This document shows positions 7,737-14,817 of a stretch of 24,649 nt of DNA, piece by piece. The notes under the pieces were generated by a model. That model searched no databases. It had not been told where the DNA came from and saw only the letters and a program-made list of their open reading frames with translations. Source of the DNA: DASRCB01 sp035653295. GTDB lineage: Bacteria > Acidobacteriota > Terriglobia > Bryobacterales > Bryobacteraceae. The DNA lies in NCBI GenBank assembly GCA_035653295.1, contig DASRCB010000098.1:1-24649 (forward strand), written 5' to 3'. Position numbers and translations under genes: made by a program. The stretch's first letter is position 1. Each line of letters opens with the position of its first letter.

Positions 7737-8573
7737 ATGACACACCGCGTGGTCGCGGCCGCGGCGCTGATTGTTATCGGGCGGCTCTGGGCTCAGGAGC
7801 GGCAAAACACGGAGATCTCTACAGACCGTCCGGACTTCACGGAAGCGACAGATACGGTTGCGGTTGGATCCGTGCAGTTCGAAACTGGTGTTCTGCTCAG
7901 CCAGCACGATCTCGCGAGTGGCCCGGTGCGTGATATCGGCGGTCCGCAGAGTCTGCTCCGTGTCGGGCTGGCGAACATCGCCGAACTGCGCCTCGGCAGC
8001 AATGGTTTCACGCTCGAGTCGCTCACCACCGGCGGCCAGCGGCAGCGCCACGGTGGCGGCGCTGACCCTCAGGTCGGGGCCAAGGTCCGTCTCTGGGAAG
8101 AGCATCGCTACCTCCCCGCTTTCGCCGTGATCGGCAATTTGACTCTGCCCGGGGGCAACATCTGGTTCACTCGCGGCAGTTTGGTTCCCGAACTGGACCT
8201 GTGCTGGAGTAAGTCGCTGCGCGGCGGCTTTGAAACCGGAGGCAACGTCAACTTCCTGCGAGTCATCGACGAGCACGTGACCGAACACGCCGCAAGCTTC
8301 ACCGTCGGCCACGGACTGTCGCGCGCATTGGACGCGTACGCAGAGGTCTACCGCATCTCGCCTATCGCAGACGATGAGGCCGCGCACTGGATCGCCAATG
8401 GCGGCATCGCCAGGCGCCTGGGAGCCAACATGCAGATCGACACCGAAGTCGGGCATTCCATGAATGCCCGCACGCCGTACTGGTTTATCGGGGCGGGATT
8501 CGCAATACGGATGTCCGGATTAACCCTGCCCTGGGCTCCGCGCCGTGACACCCGGGCCACCGCGCGGCCATAG
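7737..8573 (+). CDS. Predicted outer-membrane beta-barrel, MetA-pathway/transporter-like
   Basis: A 278-residue protein with a signal peptide (MTHRVVAAAALIVIGRLWAQ, cleavage near 20). STDRPDFTEAT follows, then alternating short beta-type segments ending in aromatic or hydrophobic residues (for example VGSVQFETGVLL, LLRVGLANIAELRLGSNG, YWFIGAGFAIRMS). The opening TDRPDFTE and this strand pattern are typical of putative outer-membrane transporters grouped with phenol-degradation MetA-like proteins. The transported substrate is unknown. Start ATG at 7737 with AAGG 5 nt upstream. The gene diverges from the chemoreceptor across 123 bp and converges on the M48 peptidase gene with a 12-bp gap. The final 10-15 residues are basic rather than ending in an aromatic residue, so the barrel closure is not certain. 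Confidence 0.75.
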   Translation: MTHRVVAAAALIVIGRLWAQERQNTEISTDRPDFTEATDTVAVGSVQFETGVLLSQHDLASGPVRDIGGPQSLLRVGLANIAELRLGSNGFTLESLTTGGQRQRHGGGADPQVGAKVRLWEEHRYLPAFAVIGNLTLPGGNIWFTRGSLVPELDLCWSKSLRGGFETGGNVNFLRVIDEHVTEHAASFTVGHGLSRALDAYAEVYRISPIADDEAAHWIANGGIARRLGANMQIDTEVGHSMNARTPYWFIGAGFAIRMSGLTLPWAPRRDTRATARP

Positions 8574-8585
8574 GGACGCGCTCGA

Positions 8586-10262
8586 TTACTGCGAACCGGC
8601 GGCCATCGACGCGGACCGGGAAGCGGATCCCGTATCCACGCGCGTCAGGTGCGGCCAGAACGGCGTCACTTCGAAGGGCAGCTTCTCGCGCGCTGACAGC
8701 AGGTGAACGTTTCCGGTTTTGATCAGCGTCGCCTGGCTGCTCCAGGGATCTACCCGGATGCGGCTCCCCAGCGGAAGCGCTTCAATCTCGTCGGTGCGCT
8801 CGAGGTGCAGCTCCCCGGACATGGCCGTCAGGGCGGCGAAGCGCGTCTCGCCTCCAACCACGGCATCGCCCATTAGAGGCTGAATGAGATTTGGCATCTG
8901 CGGCGCGCGAACGTTCAAGGCGCGAAAGAACAGGCCGACCTTCTGCAGCTTGCCCGCATAGGGCGAGTTCTTCAGGAGAACAACGGCGCGATCGTCCGCG
9001 CTGCGCTCCTCGGCGGCGTCACGGCCCAGCGACATTCGCTTTGCGATCTGGTCATCATTGATGAACAGCCGGTCGGCAAACGCGTACCGGGTGTCGATCT
9101 GCTGCCCCGAAAGAATGTGCGCCAGCTCGTGCGCCAGCACCGCGGCAAGGCTGGCCTCGTCGGGAAGGACATCGAGCAAACCGCGACTGATAACAATTGT
9201 GTGCCCTCCGGCGAAGCACTCCAGCGGCGTGGTCATGAGCATTCGCACATGCACCTCCGGATTCAGGTCCAGATGGTTGGAAACCTCCAGGTTCTGCACT
9301 ACCGTATCCAGCACCTTGTCGACCGGACCGGGCGCTGCCAGCAAACCAGCCTGCTCCAGACGGTCCGTCACGTTTTCCTCAGCCTGACGCTCCCATTGCC
9401 GCACCGCTTCGGTGGGAGACGTCTCCTGCGCGGTATCGCTCTGATCGTCTGCGCCCTGCGGGACATCGACGGTCATGTTGGTGAAAGCCTCTTCCGAGTG
9501 CTCGCGCGCGGTCTCGTAGCCCCACAGCCGCGTCTGCGCCTTGTACTGCGGCACGTGCACGCCCGCCATGACTGTGCGGTCGCCTTCCTCGCTGTAGATA
9601 TAGGCGGGCAGCCACAGATCGGGACCGCAGTTCACGCGCCAGGAGTCGAAATGAAAGTAGAGGTGCGACGAGGTTGGCTGGGTATATGTGCCGTTGAAGC
9701 GCACCACGTGATAACCGCGATCCTCCACCCAGATGCGTCCAATGAACTCGCCTTTGGACCGCGCGTCGCGGGGCGTCACATCGAGGACCACACAGCGAAC
9801 ATCGCCCAGGAATTCGCGCTTGACGAAACGGAAGTTATATCGCGCCGGAGTGAAGCCGCCGGCATCCATCACGGCCATCTGCGCGAAACCGCGCGGAATG
9901 AAGCTGAACCGGCGAATGGCTGTGAGCGATGCGAAAAAGCGTTTGCCGGGGCCTTTCACCGGAAGAAACGAATCTTCAGCCACGCCCCCGGCCAGCGACA
10001 GACGGCCCAGAAAGTAGTAGTCGCCGGCCGGCACGGCGCCGAATTCAGCGTCGGGACGGTTTCGCTGAATATAAGTCTCTACCAGCGGATGCATTCCACG
10101 CAGCCGCGCGAACAGAGCGTTTTCGCTGGCCACTGCCTGGCTGATCGCCTGGTTGAGCGTGATCGCCTGCGCACTCGGGCCGGCGCTGGAAACCTCGTCA
10201 GCCGGCGAGGCGGCCAGCGCCGTAGCCGCCAACAAGAAGACTATTGGTATTGAATTCTTCAT
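8586..10262 (-). CDS. Secreted M48-family zinc metallopeptidase
   Basis: The 558-residue product starts with a signal peptide (MKNSIPIVFLLAATALAASP). Residues about 80-260 form a beta-rich region (GRIWVEDRGYHVVRFNGTY, WLPAYIYSEE) resembling outer-membrane lipoprotein-sorting-type folds; this is an inference. Residues about 300-440 are an M48 peptidase domain with HELAH (378-382) and a downstream ligand E419 in EERSAD, matching the family's HExxH...ExxxD arrangement. The active site would lie in the periplasm, with a role in envelope protein quality control or processing. The start at 10262 is chosen for its signal peptide and AGGT just upstream; GTG at 10274 would add four residues. It begins 12 nt after the stop of the TonB-C gene, so the two form an operon. 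Confidence 0.9.
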   Translation of the reverse strand: MKNSIPIVFLLAATALAASPADEVSSAGPSAQAITLNQAISQAVASENALFARLRGMHPLVETYIQRNRPDAEFGAVPAGDYYFLGRLSLAGGVAEDSFLPVKGPGKRFFASLTAIRRFSFIPRGFAQMAVMDAGGFTPARYNFRFVKREFLGDVRCVVLDVTPRDARSKGEFIGRIWVEDRGYHVVRFNGTYTQPTSSHLYFHFDSWRVNCGPDLWLPAYIYSEEGDRTVMAGVHVPQYKAQTRLWGYETAREHSEEAFTNMTVDVPQGADDQSDTAQETSPTEAVRQWERQAEENVTDRLEQAGLLAAPGPVDKVLDTVVQNLEVSNHLDLNPEVHVRMLMTTPLECFAGGHTIVISRGLLDVLPDEASLAAVLAHELAHILSGQQIDTRYAFADRLFINDDQIAKRMSLGRDAAEERSADDRAVVLLKNSPYAGKLQKVGLFFRALNVRAPQMPNLIQPLMGDAVVGGETRFAALTAMSGELHLERTDEIEALPLGSRIRVDPWSSQATLIKTGNVHLLSAREKLPFEVTPFWPHLTRVDTGSASRSASMAAGSQ

Positions 10263-10274
10263 ACACCTGACCAC

Positions 10275-11330
10275 CTACGTCAGCTCGAAGGTAATGTTGA
10301 CCGTTGCTCTGGTATCCACTGGGATGCCGCCGCGCGTCGCGGGGCGGAATCGGATACCCATGGCGGCCTGCTCGGCGGCGTCGTCGAGCTGATGCCCCAG
10401 CCCTCGCACCACTCGCTGCACCTGCACCGTGCCACTGGCCCGGAACACGACTTCCAGCAGCACTTCTCCCTGGATCTTCAGGGCTCGCGCCTCGGCCGTG
10501 TAAACGGGCTTCGGTTTATACAGAATGCGGACCGGCGTTGTCGGGGGGGCGGCCGCCTCACGAGCGCGCGATGAACTCCCGGAGCCCGCGGCAATATCGC
10601 CGAAGCCGGCGCTTCGAACCGAGCCGCCGCGTCCGCCAGCGGATCCACCCGGTCCGCCGGCCGATCCCTCGCCGAACCCCGCGTCGGCCATGAGCACACG
10701 CGCGGAACCCCCGCCGTGGCTGTGTGGATCGGCGCCGCTCCCGCCGAAACCGGCGTCCGCAACGACCGCCCGCGGCGAGCCGCTGCGATTCCGCGAATCA
10801 CCGCCGCTCGAGCCCTCGAACGATCCAACCCGCGGAAGGGGCGAGGACGTGCTGGCGAGCGATGGACGCGCCCCCATCGCGTCTCCAAACACACCCGTTT
10901 TCAAAGCGCGCGGCGGCGCGGGCGCAGGATTCGACGCGCGCGCCTCCAGCATGCCGGTCTCAATCCGCGGCGCGGGCGCGGCCGCGGGCTGGATCTGAGG
11001 TACAGCTGGAAGAATGGCAGGCTTGGGCGCCATCTGCCTGGCCTCGATCACCGGCGCCGGCGGCGGCGGAGTTTGCGATAACCGGCGCTGAACCGGAGGA
11101 GGCGCGATGAAGCGCCGGGAAAGAGCTATCCTCGGCCGCACGGCGGGCCCGCGATACGGCTGCAGCCGCGGCGCTGTCAGGATCGTGACCGACTGCGCGC
11201 GGTGAACTGTGGAGGTGCCTAACGAAACGGGGATCAGCAGCACGAGCGTGGCGCCGGCGATATGCATCGCCAGACTTGTGATGTAGTTGCGCCAGCCCCG
11301 CGGCTCGAGTTCCTCAGTACTGAACAGCAA
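10275..11330 (-). CDS. TonB-family C-terminal-domain protein with repetitive Gly/Pro-rich linker
   Basis: A 351-residue protein anchored by one N-terminal membrane segment (about 16-36, ITSLAMHIAGATLVLLIPVS), which has the histidine seen in many TonB proteins. A Pro-rich stretch (about 77-140), a Gly-rich stretch (about 145-255) and a TonB-C domain (about 264-351) follow, the last with YKPKPVYTAEARALKIQGEV and a final VNITFEL strand. It would span the periplasm and transmit energy to, or dock on, outer-membrane receptors; many such proteins have other scaffold roles. The Gly-rich part contains five G-F-G type units at a near-constant spacing: F148, F171, F195, F219 and F243. The start is TTG at 11330, since an in-frame stop lies two codons upstream. 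It heads an operon with the M48 peptidase. Confidence 0.88.
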   Translation of the reverse strand: MLFSTEELEPRGWRNYITSLAMHIAGATLVLLIPVSLGTSTVHRAQSVTILTAPRLQPYRGPAVRPRIALSRRFIAPPPVQRRLSQTPPPPAPVIEARQMAPKPAILPAVPQIQPAAAPAPRIETGMLEARASNPAPAPPRALKTGVFGDAMGARPSLASTSSPLPRVGSFEGSSGGDSRNRSGSPRAVVADAGFGGSGADPHSHGGGSARVLMADAGFGEGSAGGPGGSAGGRGGSVRSAGFGDIAAGSGSSSRAREAAAPPTTPVRILYKPKPVYTAEARALKIQGEVLLEVVFRASGTVQVQRVVRGLGHQLDDAAEQAAMGIRFRPATRGGIPVDTRATVNITFELT

Positions 11331-11532
11331 AAGTTATTCCGAGCCCCTTCGATCAAAAATCATCGCAGCGCAGAGGACGTGCGCAAAGCGATCCACGTTT
11401 CTGTCTGTGAGATGTCGCGACGATCATAACGTTTCTCTTACCTGCCGCGGTATCGGCGATTTCCGAGGCGTGCAACCCGCATTTGCGGTAGCAGGTATAA
11501 TCGACTCGCCGCCGTTTCATACCGAGAAGATC
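11331..11532. promoter_or_regulatory. Divergent intergenic promoter region between the TonB-C/M48 operon and the AIM24 pair
   Basis: This 202-bp non-coding stretch separates two divergent operons. On the plus strand a perfect TATAAT (11496-11501) lies 31 nt before the ATG of the first AIM24 gene; I see no good -35 hexamer. For the minus-strand operon I see no clear consensus promoter. No riboswitch-like or terminator-like structure was recognised. Confidence 0.45.
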
Positions 11533-12366
11533 ATGTCCGCCACCAACATCCCTGGTGCCGAACCGCTGGAGCGGATCCAGTGCCAGTGGTGCCAGAGCAT
11601 GAACGAGAAGAGCGCGCTGTCGTGCCACGCCTGCGGCGCCCCGCTCGATATTCGCAACCTCGTCAGCGAATCCGGATGGCGCGAGGCGCCGCGTATCCGC
11701 GACATGACCGAGATTCAGTTCAGCGCCAGCACCTGCCAGGTGGAAGGCGAGATCGTGCCCGTGGCGGAAATCAACCTTGGCCCCGGCGATTCCATTTTTT
11801 TCGAGCATCACGTCATGCTGTGGAAAGACCAGAACGTGCCGCTTTCCGTGCTGCAGCTCTCCGGCGGGCTGAAGCGCGCTTTCGCCGGCATGCCCTTCAT
11901 CATCAGCGTGGCGACCGGCCCAGGGCGCATCGCATTCTCGCGCGACGCGACAGGAGAGCTGGTGGTGCTCCCGCTGCATCCGGGTATGGAAGTGGATGTT
12001 CGCGAGCATGCGTTCCTGTTGTGTTCGCACCAGATCAGTTACTCCTTCGTGCGCATCAAGGGGCTGACAAATATTCTGTTCGGCGGCCAGGGCATGTACA
12101 TGGACCGCTTCATCACCGCGGGCGCGCCGGGGCTGCTCATTCTCCACGGGTACGGCAATGTCTTTGAGCGGCGCCTGGCCGCGGGCGAGAGCATCATGGT
12201 CGAGCCTGGAGCATTCCTTTACAAGGACTCGACTGTGACCATGCAGGTGGAGTTTCAGAAGTTGGGGTCCGGGTTCTTCGGGGGCGCGAACATCAGCTTG
12301 GCGCGCATGACCGGTCCAGGGCGGATCGGCATCCAGTCCATGTACGTGCATCATCACACCGAATAG
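11533..12366 (+). CDS. AIM24-family protein with one N-terminal zinc ribbon (paralogue 1)
   Basis: A 277-residue protein. Residues 17-34 form a CxxC-N10-CxxC zinc ribbon (C17, C20, C31, C34). Residues about 60-277 are an AIM24/DUF124 beta-rich domain: LGPGDSIFFEHHVMLWKD, GMPFIISVATGPGRIAFSRD, LHPGMEVDVREHAFLL, GAPGLLILHGYGNVFERRL and a final LARMTGPGRIGIQSMY. The family has a double-stranded beta-helix/TRAP-like fold and no firmly established biochemical function in bacteria. The start ATG at 11533 has only a weak purine-rich stretch upstream, while the strong TATAAT at 11496 supports transcription here. A second paralogue starts 9 nt after the stop. A hydrophobic signal is absent, so it is predicted to be cytoplasmic. 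Confidence 0.9.
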   Translation: MSATNIPGAEPLERIQCQWCQSMNEKSALSCHACGAPLDIRNLVSESGWREAPRIRDMTEIQFSASTCQVEGEIVPVAEINLGPGDSIFFEHHVMLWKDQNVPLSVLQLSGGLKRAFAGMPFIISVATGPGRIAFSRDATGELVVLPLHPGMEVDVREHAFLLCSHQISYSFVRIKGLTNILFGGQGMYMDRFITAGAPGLLILHGYGNVFERRLAAGESIMVEPGAFLYKDSTVTMQVEFQKLGSGFFGGANISLARMTGPGRIGIQSMYVHHHTE

Positions 12367-12375
12367 GGCACGCAC

Positions 12376-13371
12376 ATGTTTTGCACTCATTGCGGTACGA
12401 ATATTCCGGAGGGCGCCAACTTCTGCGGCGGCTGTGGAGCCGCCCTCAGCCGGGCTCCTGCCGCGGCGCCCGCGCCCCCGCCGCTGCATGCCTCCGCCAC
12501 GGCAAAATGCGCCTGGTGCGGCGCCCCCCTCGATGCTTCCCAGACCAGCTGCCCGCGCTGCGGAGCCACGACGAAGGCATCAGGCGTCCCGGCGCGCGCC
12601 GAATGGGGCGAGCTCCCCGGCCGGAAGGACATGGCCAAACTCCAGTTCGGCAACTCGTTCTGCCAGATCGAAGGCCTTTACGTTCCAGTCGCCGATATCA
12701 ATCTCGCCGCCGGCGACAGCGTTTACTTCACGCATCATGTGCTGCTGTGGAAAGACACCCAGGTGAACGTCACCACCATGCCCATGAAAGGCGCGTGGAA
12801 ACGGCTGTTCGCCGGCATGCCCCTGATCATGACCGAGGCGCACGGGCCCGGCCATATCGCCTTTTCGAAGGATAATCCCGGCGAGCTGATTCCCGTTCCG
12901 CTCCAGCCCGGTCAGGCCCTCGACGTCCGCGAGCATCTGTTCCTTGTGGCCACGAACAGCGTCGCCTACGACTGGTTTCAAACCGGCATCTGGTTCACCA
13001 CGAAAAACGGCGACGACACCGAAACCCATTACCCGGTAGGCATGTTCATGGACCGCTTCACCGCGCCTCAGGCGCCCGGCCTGCTGCTGCTGCATGCCGG
13101 CGGCAACGTCTTCGTGCGCAATCTCGGCCCGTACGAGAGCATCCTCATCAAGCCGACCGCGCTCATCTTCAAGGATCCCGCGGTGCAGATGCACCTGCAC
13201 TTCGAGCACCCGTCCGCGATGTTCACCAGCTGGGGTTACTGGAGCAATCGCTACCTCTGGCTGCGGCTGACCGGACCCGGCCGCGTCGCCATCCAGTCCG
13301 TGTTCGAGCGCATCGAGGGCGAGGCGCGCAACATGACCAGCTTCTCGTACGCCACCGAGCAGCGCTGGTAA
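12376..13371 (+). CDS. AIM24-family protein with two N-terminal zinc ribbons (paralogue 2)
   Basis: The 331-residue product carries two zinc ribbons: C3, C6, C17, C20 (MFCTHCGTNIPEGANFCGGC) and C45, C48, C59, C62. The two are joined by an Ala/Pro-rich linker. The second ribbon and everything after it align with the whole of the upstream paralogue, for example LAAGDSVYFTHHVLLWKD, GMPLIMTEAHGPGHIAFSKD, LDVREHLFLVATNS and LRLTGPGRVAIQSVFERI. It also has an insert at about 198-218 (TGIWFTTKNGDDTETHYPVG) absent from paralogue 1. The pair clearly arose by duplication with gain or loss of a ribbon, and the 9-nt spacing implies co-transcription and perhaps a hetero-oligomer. No catalytic motif is visible. 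It converges on the ABC ATPase gene with a 6-bp gap. Confidence 0.9.
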   Translation: MFCTHCGTNIPEGANFCGGCGAALSRAPAAAPAPPPLHASATAKCAWCGAPLDASQTSCPRCGATTKASGVPARAEWGELPGRKDMAKLQFGNSFCQIEGLYVPVADINLAAGDSVYFTHHVLLWKDTQVNVTTMPMKGAWKRLFAGMPLIMTEAHGPGHIAFSKDNPGELIPVPLQPGQALDVREHLFLVATNSVAYDWFQTGIWFTTKNGDDTETHYPVGMFMDRFTAPQAPGLLLLHAGGNVFVRNLGPYESILIKPTALIFKDPAVQMHLHFEHPSAMFTSWGYWSNRYLWLRLTGPGRVAIQSVFERIEGEARNMTSFSYATEQRW

Positions 13372-13377
13372 GAGCCA

Positions 13378-14175
13378 CTACACGAGATGGTAGAACCCGT
13401 CCCGTTCCAGCAGCTCCACTCCCGCGCCGAACAGCTCCCGCAGCCGCGCCGCCGTAAGCAGCGTGCGCTTGTGGCCATCGCCCACCACGCGCCCGCCACG
13501 GAGCAGAACCACGCGCTCCACCTCCGGGATGATGTCGGCCAGATGGTGCGTGACAAGAATGATGCCCGTCCCGGCTCGCGCCAGATCGCGAAGCGTATCG
13601 CGCAGTTCGCCCTGAGCGCGCAGGTCGAGTGAATTGCTGGGCTCGTCCAGCAGCAGAGCGCGCGGCTCATGCACCAGAGCGCGCGCAATCACCACCCGCT
13701 GCGCCTCTCCCGACGACATGGCCGTCATGAGCCTTCCGGCCAGATGTTCGATTCCCAGGGCGCGCAGCTGCTCGCCGGCTTTGCGCCGCATCTCCTCCGT
13801 CACGGCGTGATATGGCATCAGCTCGATCGCACTGTGAAAGCCGGCCAGCACCACTTCCAGAGCAGTCACTTCGCGCCGGCAGGCCGCCACATGATCGTTC
13901 GTTACCACCCCCAGCAGCGGCCGCAGCTCGAACACGTTCCACCGGTTGCGCCCCAGAATGGTGACTGCGGAGCCCTCGCGCAGCAACGGATAGCACTCCC
14001 GCGTGATCATGCGGATCAGGGTGGTCTTGCCCGACCCATTGGGGCCCAGGATGGCCACGTGCTCGCCGGCCTCGATGCGCAGCGATACGCGGTCCAGCGC
14101 AAGCGTATCTCCCTGCATCACCGACACCTCACGAAGCTCGATCAGCGCCGCACGGTCCTGCTTCATGACCGCCAT
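13378..14175 (-). CDS. Orphan ABC-type ATPase subunit, YlmA/ModF-like
   Basis: A 265-residue nucleotide-binding domain: Walker A GPNGSGKTT (44-52), signature MSSGEAQ (153-159), Walker B ALLLDEP (173-179) with E178, D-loop SLD (182-184) and switch histidine in THH (H210). The usual Q-loop glutamine is not apparent: the region reads GVVTNDHVAA (89-98). The closest family I recognise is the stand-alone YlmA/ModF-like ATPases. No permease or binding protein is adjacent, so the partner is elsewhere or the ATPase is not a transporter. Candidate starts are 14193, 14175 (MAVMKQ, used here) and 14166; none has a strong ribosome site. The 14175 start lies 16 bp from the divergent Nudix start, within an inverted repeat. 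Confidence 0.88.
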   Translation of the reverse strand: MAVMKQDRAALIELREVSVMQGDTLALDRVSLRIEAGEHVAILGPNGSGKTTLIRMITRECYPLLREGSAVTILGRNRWNVFELRPLLGVVTNDHVAACRREVTALEVVLAGFHSAIELMPYHAVTEEMRRKAGEQLRALGIEHLAGRLMTAMSSGEAQRVVIARALVHEPRALLLDEPSNSLDLRAQGELRDTLRDLARAGTGIILVTHHLADIIPEVERVVLLRGGRVVGDGHKRTLLTAARLRELFGAGVELLERDGFYHLV

Positions 14176-14198
14176 GTTAAAACGGTGCTGCATGGCGG
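14169..14198. repeat. 8-bp perfect inverted repeat spanning two divergent starts
   Basis: CCGCCATG (14169-14176) and CATGGCGG (14191-14198) are exact reverse complements separated by 14 bp. Each arm contains the likely ATG of one of the two divergent genes, both of which would begin ATGGCGG. It may be an operator or simply the consequence of two Met-Ala starts. Confidence 0.5.
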
Positions 14199-14752
14199 AA
14201 AGCAACCCTTGGCGCACCCTGTCCTCGCGCATCGCATACCGGAATGAATGGATCAGCGTGCGCGAGGACGAGGTCATCCGGCCCGACGGCGGCCGCGGTA
14301 TCTACGGCGTGATCGAGATCCGGCCTTCGGTAGGAGTGGTGGCCCTGAACGCCTCCGCGGAGATCGCTCTGGTCCGCCAGTGGCGTTACACCAGCGGCCG
14401 ATGCACGCTGGAGATCCCCCGCGGCGGCTCATCGGATGCCGATACAAGTATGCTCGACGCGGCCCGCCGTGAGCTCCGAGAGGAGTGCGGGTATGCGGCC
14501 TCATCATGGACCGAGCTGGGGAGCGTCGATGTCTGCAATGGCGTAACCACCGATGTGCAGCATTTGTTCGTCGCTACGGGTTTGACCTGGGTAGGAACCC
14601 ATCAGGAAGCCGTGGAGCAGATCGCCACCGAATGGCGTCCCTTCGGCGACGCTGTGCGCATGGCCCTTACCGGCGAGATCACCGAAGTCTGCAGCGTCGC
14701 CGCCATCCTGCGCTATTCCGGTCTCTTCCCGCATTCCGGCGCAAATTGTTAA
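14192..14752 (+). CDS. Nudix hydrolase, ADP-ribose pyrophosphatase-like
   Basis: A 186-residue Nudix protein. It likely hydrolyses a nucleoside diphosphate linked to another moiety, with ADP-ribose the best guess from the N-terminal pattern WRTLSSRIAYRNEWISVRED and DGGRGIYGVIE. The Nudix box spans G79 to Y101 and contains RELREECGY, keeping the metal-binding REUxEE core (E94, E97, E98). The first box glutamate (G-x5-E) is replaced by T85. The start at 14192 (MAESNPW) is the one matching the family N-terminus; an ATG at 14174 would add six residues. No Shine-Dalgarno sequence is obvious. A hairpin (14787-14804) lies between it and the histidine kinase gene 65 bp downstream. Confidence 0.9.
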   Translation: MAESNPWRTLSSRIAYRNEWISVREDEVIRPDGGRGIYGVIEIRPSVGVVALNASAEIALVRQWRYTSGRCTLEIPRGGSSDADTSMLDAARRELREECGYAASSWTELGSVDVCNGVTTDVQHLFVATGLTWVGTHQEAVEQIATEWRPFGDAVRMALTGEITEVCSVAAILRYSGLFPHSGANC

Positions 14753-14786
14753 AGCGGATAAGCTTTCCGGTCGATTAGGCACTTGG

Positions 14787-14804
14787 GAGCCGACCCCTCG
14801 GCTC
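14787..14804 (+). terminator. Perfect 7-bp stem-loop after the Nudix gene, possible terminator or leader hairpin
   Basis: GAGCCGA and TCGGCTC pair around a CCCC loop. There is no U-tract after it, so it is not a classical intrinsic terminator. It lies 34 bp past the Nudix stop and 13 bp before the histidine kinase ATG, so it could instead affect translation of the latter. Confidence 0.35.
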
Positions 14805-14817
14805 ACATCGGCCCTTG

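Noticed and set aside
7614..8456. In-frame upstream extension of the chemoreceptor
   Set aside because: The extension lies over the beta-barrel gene. The true start at 7613 has a ribosome site and leads directly into membrane segment 1.
9117..10253. 378-residue plus-strand frame within the M48 gene
   Set aside because: It is opposite a gene with a signal peptide and HELAH site. The His/Arg-rich composition is typical of shadow translation.
14003..14191. Upstream extension of the Nudix protein
   Set aside because: It is antisense to the Walker A region of the ABC ATPase, and the family N-terminus begins at 14192.
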